Source: Rhabditophanes sp. KR3021 | Lineage: Eukaryota > Nematoda > Chromadorea > Rhabditida > Alloionematidae | DNA: 64,000 bases | Direction of reading: 5' to 3' | Assembly (NCBI GenBank): GCA_963281155.1 | Contig: CAUJLY010000001.1 | Location: 5,704,001-5,768,000, forward strand | Part shown: piece by piece, positions 60,801 to 64,000 of the stretch | Numbering within the stretch: position 1 is the first letter of the stretch | How the letters are laid out: every line of letters starts with the position of its first letter | Program-made: the position numbers and the translations under genes | The notes under the pieces: model-generated | The model's database searches: none | What the model was told of the DNA's origin: nothing | The model's input: the letters and a program-made list of their open reading frames with translations, nothing else

Positions 60801-63800
60801 TCAGATCGACTGTATAAATCCCCATAACTCCATCCTTTTTCAATTTTTCTCGCCGCCCAAGAATCATGGAAATGCTCGGCAAATTTATTGACCATGTTAA
60901 TGAGTTCTTGAGTCATGATGACATTTTCGATTTCAATTGGCTTGGGTGTCCATGATCCTTCATCGTCCCTGATTTTGGCTAATTCGGTATCTTCACTTCC
61001 ACTAGTTAGGGAGTAGTCGGGACTGATAGCTGATCCGATGGCAGTTAAACATGGAAGAGCTTTTCCGAATAATTCTGGATCGTATGGTTTGGCACCTAAA
61101 GTCCATTTGATAAATAAAGGATTAATGATTTACGATATTTGTTGATTAGTATTACGAAATCATATTTGATAATATAAATTCGCTTTAATTATGCCTTTAA
61201 AAGACAATGATTGGTCTTAAGTGACCTCATATCAATAATACACCTCATTAAGCAACCCTGTTAGCTAGAAGCACTCGCCTTTGAGTATGCTATCACATTG
61301 AATCTTCAATCTGTTTTAACCGACGCATCCGGTCAATCAAACGATGTCATATATAAGAAGCATCCAGAAATTGTTGAAAGAATTTCAGAGATTGCTATTA
61401 ACAACATCTACTTCTACTTAAAAGATACTTCTAAATAATATTTTGTCTGATTTAATACTTTCTGTCTTTTTAATAAACTTTTCTGATAATCATCCCTTAT
61501 TTTGTGTAATTTTTTGACTGTTCTTTAACATACCTAAAATAAAAATAAAAATTAAATAAATATTAAATAAGACTAATAACAACCGAGTGAGTCAAAAATA
61601 GCATAGAACAGTAACATTGAAAGTCTCTTTTCTGTTTCGGAGGCGACACCATAATGATTTCCAGTACCATAATATTTGTTACAACGTTCATAGTGTAGTG
61701 TCATAATACGGAGGGGTACTAAGACATTTTCTTTCATTTCTTGAATATCAATTATAACTTTACGTAATAATTTAATCATCATCGGTGGGGGAAGCTCTCT
61801 AAAATGTTAGCATGAGAGCATTAGAAAATAATTTTAATTTAATGACAAATCCATTTGTTCAAACAATAAAATATGTGGTTCTTACCTAGTGATGGCTACT
61901 AAGAAGTCTGAAACTGCATCACGTTGATTTTTAGTCAAACTCTGGAGTCTATTCATTCGATAAACGGTGTGAAGAGTGGCATCTAACAAGGCTCCTTGAT
62001 GTTCGGCTTCAGCGAAGAAGTGGGAATGGTTTGTGAGCAAAGGTAAAACACAATTACACAAATATCTATTTAGCGCTAAGGCAGTGTCAGATTCTGTTGC
62101 TTTAGGTGAATCCATCATGGTGGCAGCCCGTAAGTCGGGCAAAAATGACTGTTCCATGAAATATAATAACATTTCTTGAGAATCAATTCCATAAACCCGA
62201 TCAAGGAACAACAAAACTGATGCTTTGTGATTTGGCATAAGACCAGGTTGGGGACCAGCATTATCTAAATTAAATTATCAATAATTGTCAATTTACCCGA
62301 GTCACACTAACACAGTCACGAACATGCCAAAAACATCGAAACAAAAATAACAATATTGATCATGCACTCACTAGAAAGATCACTACATGAGCGTCTTCTT
62401 CTATTTTTAGCCATTTTAATAAAATCAAGATTATCTTCAATATCGAATTCTCTTAATTTTTTAACTACTTTTCTGGTTATGATAGGGGATGCATTCAAGG
62501 AAGTATTAGCCGTTCCATAATTAGACTCAATATAGGACAAGTCCTCTTCTTCATAGATAACATTTAAAACGCTATCATTCGATTTTATTTCACCGTGACT
62601 GAGACGTGCCGACAGATTTACCAAATCGTCCGCAATAGAGGCAAGGTTAGAAGGTGTTTGTAGATGAACAGGCAAAATCAATTTTGGAATAAACATACCC
62701 TCCACTTGGCACCTTAGATTCGGAATTTTAAATCGCAAAGCCAGAATTTTACCCAAATCATCTAATGAAATGAGAGAACGCAGAATAGCTCTAGCACGGA
62801 CCGAATCTCCTTTTCCATCTTGAATATTCATAGGATCTGGGGCACATTTTGCTAATAAATCTACTAAGCTAGAATAAAAGTCTAAAACAGCAGCTCCAAG
62901 GTCTACATAGTCATCTCCTTCTGTTTCTTTTGATGGGTAGCGTGGATGGTCTCTGAAGATTGGTGATCTCAAGTAATCAACACAAGTTCCATTTTCTAAC
63001 TCATTGATGTCTTCAGATAATATAATAGCTTCTTGGAATGCTGCAAATAAACCTTGGCCTTCTCCCTTCAAAGCAATACCTAAACATTCAGGTCTTCTAA
63101 TTAATAGTCGAATTACCAAGTTCGCGTTTTCTTCAACATTTTCACCATTTAACCAGACACAAAATCTAAGGAAATCAATGTATCTTTCTCCTTCCAAGGG
63201 ATCCCATGAAATATCTGGATAGTCCTTTGCAATCATTTCACTATTTGGTTGCAGACCACATCTACTCAAATAAACAGTAACTTTGTCTAATTCTTCTTCT
63301 TTCAACGCCAAGGCGAGTTCGTTGTTGTCTATAAAGTCAGAAGTTATATTTAAATAGAACACGTAATACATAATTTATCCTAGATTTGAAAATCCATCAT
63401 TTGAGGATGTATGCTAAATGTATACAGAAATGAATAGCAGTTTTGCCGACATCCTTATTGATGAATTGTTCAACGCTTACAATACTTTTTGTATGTAGAC
63501 TTTCTTTCAAAAGCCTAGTTGTATGTTTTAATTTTTATGTTAGATAAAACAAACCCATGAAGCTGGAGTATGCAACATCTAGAGGGACACTTCCTCTGAG
63601 ACTTGGTCTAGCTAATAACATAGTAGCATTATCTAATAAAAAGGACAAGTGTTCAAACATGGCTTTTTGATTTTGGCGTGATGTTCTACAGAAATAGCAA
63701 AGGAAGCGCGAACAGGCAACAACCATTTCGGAAGCATCTTTAATTGGTTCAGCTAATCCTAACTCATCGTTAGTTTCAATCTCCACAGTTGCTTGTTGGG

Positions 63801-63966
63801 CAGTCAAAACATTCATCATTATTGTCATTACATTTTCATGAACTTTAAGTAGTCTCATCAAATCCGGATGTTGGAAAAAAATCCTATTGTTCATTAGCTG
63901 CCAAAGGGCCCTTTTTAAAATAACTTCTTCTGTTGTTTCAAATTGAACTGTAAGCAATTCACGAAT
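42816..63966 (-). CDS. unc-68: Ryanodine receptor (UNC-68-like), C-terminal part, runs off the right edge
   Basis: Intracellular calcium-release channel of the sarcoplasmic/endoplasmic reticulum. Exons in transcript order: 63555-63966, 62372-63328, 61886-62264, 61584-61798, 60732-61095, 60366-60691, 58453-58776, 58108-58410, 57475-57638, 56968-57427, 56078-56209, 55363-56001, 55089-55144, 54884-54925, then 52162-52277 or 54549-54634, 51619-52076, 47850-48017, 47205-47806, 46456-47164, 44330-45922, 43732-43970, 43020-43060, 42816-42969. All phases agree, giving about 2,950 codons. Visible parts include RIH/RyR-ITPR homology (63.9-61.6 kb), two RyR repeats (61.1-60.4 kb), two canonical EF-hand loops ([24 protein letters not shown]), TM segments (45.9-43.7 kb), pore motif GGGIGD across the 44330/43970 junction, and a conserved tail. 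The N-terminal part is outside the window. Confidence 0.97.
44042..44275 (+). pseudogene. Antisense GIY-YIG-family relic, copy A (C-terminal module)
   Basis: Lies inside the receptor intron 43971-44329, opposite strand. One frame reads [19 protein letters not shown] then VEAILIKAL. At about 44161 a 2-nt deletion relative to copy D shifts the reading to [11 protein letters not shown] and [13 protein letters not shown], ending at a TGA. The pattern (I..KEY....IAE..EAILI.AL...TNS.SG) matches copies B, C2 and D and the C-terminal half of a GIY-YIG nuclease domain, with the key Glu in VEAIL. Not functional as read. Confidence 0.6.
46032..46379 (+). pseudogene. Antisense GIY-YIG-family relic, copy B (C-terminal module)
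   Basis: Within the receptor intron 45923-46455. It reads [19 protein letters not shown] then [17 protein letters not shown] and a [15 protein letters not shown] stretch that aligns with copies A, C2 and D. The frame meets TAA at 46317-46319, where copy D has CAA, and then continues open for 19 codons to a second TAA at 46379. Upstream sequence is broken. It resembles the C-terminal half of a GIY-YIG domain. Confidence 0.6.
48194..49014 (+). pseudogene. Antisense relic C1 (nuclease-family gene, middle part)
   Basis: Left part of the large receptor intron 48018-51618. Open pieces include [28 protein letters not shown] and an acidic stretch ending LMEVDL. A canonical 45-nt intron (48658-48702, GTAAGT...CTTTAG) joins this to [11 protein letters not shown]. 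The frame then runs on through TAA codons to [35 protein letters not shown] and [10 protein letters not shown]. It aligns in part with relic C2 ([16 protein letters not shown]), so C1 and C2 look like a tandem duplication. Splice signals show an intron-bearing gene, not a retrocopy. Confidence 0.45.
49021..49622 (+). pseudogene. Antisense GIY-YIG-family relic, copy C2
   Basis: Same receptor intron as C1. It reads [19 protein letters not shown], then [16 protein letters not shown], an in-frame TAG (49190-49192, CAA in C1), and [13 protein letters not shown], a plausible GIY motif region. A GTATGT donor follows near 49266. The C-terminal module then appears with two frame slips: [29 protein letters not shown] and [17 protein letters not shown], ending with TAG at 49622. 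AATAAA lies about 40 bases downstream. Confidence 0.6.
49716..51462 (+). pseudogene. Antisense relic C3 (N-terminal part of a nuclease-family gene, zinc-finger-like Cys clusters)
   Basis: Right part of receptor intron 48018-51618. Frames at 49716-49860 ([19 protein letters not shown]), 50329-50630 ([19 protein letters not shown]) and 50691-50945 ([35 protein letters not shown]) resemble segments of relic E ([25 protein letters not shown]). Two zinc-binding-like stretches follow: [14 protein letters not shown] at about 51110 and [20 protein letters not shown] at about 51380. A good intron (GTAAAG...CTTTTTAG) lies near 50176-50211. The frame changes at several points. No GIY-YIG module follows before the receptor exon at 51619. 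Confidence 0.45.
52162..52277 (-). other. Ryanodine receptor alternative exon, version 1
   Basis: This 116-nt exon starts in phase 0 and ends in phase 2. It encodes [19 protein letters not shown] followed by ASHLYKCDK, the equivalent of the conserved KRAVVACFRMAPLY region. It joins in frame to the exon at 51619-52076 (HRGINFFLP). It is the downstream member of a pair with 54549-54634. Confidence 0.8.
52455..52530 (+). repeat. Solo 3'-UTR-like copy upstream of relic E
   Basis: The string TTTTGTGTTTTTAAATTTTAA at about 52475-52495, followed by CAAAAGACGCTTGCCCCCAA, closely matches the sequence right after the stop codon of relic E (54411-54470, TTTAAATTTTAATAAAAGATG). No coding remnant precedes it. 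It looks like the 3' end of a lost sister copy, so the family was probably tandemly duplicated here. Confidence 0.5.
52728..54412 (+). pseudogene. Antisense GIY-YIG-family gene relic, copy E (most complete)
   Basis: Fills the receptor intron between the two alternative exons. It begins at ATG 52728 and has an intron-like 40-nt gap (52816-52855). Open blocks follow: [55 protein letters not shown] and [18 protein letters not shown], with a 115-codon block broken only by one TAG. The last 195 codons (53825-54412) are intact: a CPEC zinc-like pair, then a GIY-YIG-type domain. Its parts are [24 protein letters not shown] with the expected Arg, [18 protein letters not shown], and [13 protein letters not shown] with the expected Glu, then TAA. 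The resemblance is to the LEM-3/ANKLE1 branch of GIY-YIG nucleases. At least three frame changes and four stops interrupt the N-terminal part, but the nuclease block could still be expressed. Confidence 0.6.
54549..54634 (-). other. Ryanodine receptor alternative exon, version 2
   Basis: This 86-nt exon starts in phase 0 and ends in phase 2. It encodes [19 protein letters not shown], the same conserved segment as 52162-52277. It can join 52076 in frame, giving CFR-HRG without the ten residues that version 1 adds. Splicing version 2 to version 1 would break the frame, so the two should be mutually exclusive. The intron between them carries the largest antisense nuclease-family relic. Confidence 0.75.
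56317..56932 (+). pseudogene. Antisense GIY-YIG-family relic, copy D
   Basis: Within receptor intron 56210-56967. An 80-codon frame from ATG 56317 ([19 protein letters not shown]) ends at TAA 56557-56559, yet the same frame then stays open for 57 more codons ([36 protein letters not shown]). A frame slip near 56715 leads into the best-preserved C-terminal module: [55 protein letters not shown], ending TAG at 56932. AATAAA follows at about 56953, just before the next receptor exon. Confidence 0.6.
57719..58022 (+). pseudogene. Antisense coding-like relic F
   Basis: In receptor intron 57639-58107. One frame reads about 53 codons ([36 protein letters not shown]) to a TAA. A second block, [19 protein letters not shown], ends at TAA 58022. 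It has the same strand and style as the other relics, but no shared motif could be aligned, so family membership is a guess. Confidence 0.3.
58912..60196 (+). pseudogene. Antisense relic G with zinc-finger-like segment
   Basis: Fills most of receptor intron 58777-60365. Open blocks in changing frames are [18 protein letters not shown] with [18 protein letters not shown], a [10 protein letters not shown] pair, [35 protein letters not shown], and [20 protein letters not shown] up to a TAA. From 59690 a long intact block ([19 protein letters not shown], then [19 protein letters not shown]) runs to TAA 60196. No clear GIY-YIG module was found. Membership rests on the Cys clusters, orientation and location. 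Confidence 0.4.
61265..61438 (+). pseudogene. Antisense GIY-YIG-family relic H (C-terminal end)
   Basis: In receptor intron 61096-61583. Fifty-seven codons without a start read [20 protein letters not shown] then [17 protein letters not shown] and end LKDTSK-TAA. The string EALAFEYAI...LTD..G fits the C-terminal GIY-YIG signature (A..xE..I...L...LTN..G). An AATAAA follows at about 61470. The 5' part is missing. Confidence 0.4.
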
Positions 63967-64000
63967 CTGCATAAGATAAGTTATGAAATGTTGTACATCT

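Noticed and set aside
63418..63498. Short plus-strand frame in receptor intron 63329-63554 ([18 protein letters not shown]) as another nuclease-family relic
   Set aside because: Too short and with no alignable motif; only orientation and location suggest it.

Overview
This window looks like AT-rich nuclear DNA from a nematode. The evidence is short spliceosomal introns (mostly 40-60 nt, GTAAG...TTTCAG type), a supplementary-type nuclear receptor, two worm-type 7TM chemoreceptor-like genes, a two-domain ShKT secreted protein, a TBX2-class T-box gene and a ryanodine receptor that matches the UNC-68 type closely. I cannot name the species. Exon boundaries were read by eye from splice signals and checked for reading-frame phase.

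Layout: 1-2.5 kb holds three minus-strand tRNA genes (Gly-UCC, Glu-UUC, Pro-UGG) and a small unrecognised gene with a frame break. An old-yellow-enzyme-like flavin oxidoreductase follows (3.48-4.80 kb), then a small inverted-repeat element with internal minisatellites (4.9-5.6 kb). Next come a minus-strand gene with a ZSWIM3/FAR1-like DNA-binding domain (5.66-7.47 kb), a U2 snRNA gene (9.2-9.4 kb), DNA topoisomerase II (10.0-14.5 kb) and a nuclear hormone receptor (15.9-17.3 kb). An 8.4 kb gene-poor stretch precedes the TBX2/3-like gene (25.7-29.0 kb). After another 5.5 kb gene-poor stretch come two divergently oriented chemoreceptor paralogues (34.5-38.9 kb), a decayed BED/hAT-like relic (39.5-40.6 kb) and the ShKT gene (42.0-42.5 kb).

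From 42.8 kb to the right edge, the minus strand carries the C-terminal part (about 2,950 codons, 23 constitutive or alternative exon positions) of a ryanodine receptor. Its 5' part lies beyond the window. It includes two apparently mutually exclusive exons, two intact EF-hand loops and the GGGIGD pore motif.

The most unusual structure is on the plus strand inside the long ryanodine-receptor introns. At least eight coding-like, intron-containing but frame-broken fragments belong to one gene family and all run antisense to the receptor. They share a C-terminal module that I read as a GIY-YIG nuclease domain, and several also carry zinc-finger-like Cys clusters. The receptor introns therefore look like a colonised or duplicated array of nuclease-domain gene relics. 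Several in-frame TAA/TAG codons interrupt these relics, and two of them sit where a sister copy has CAA (Gln).
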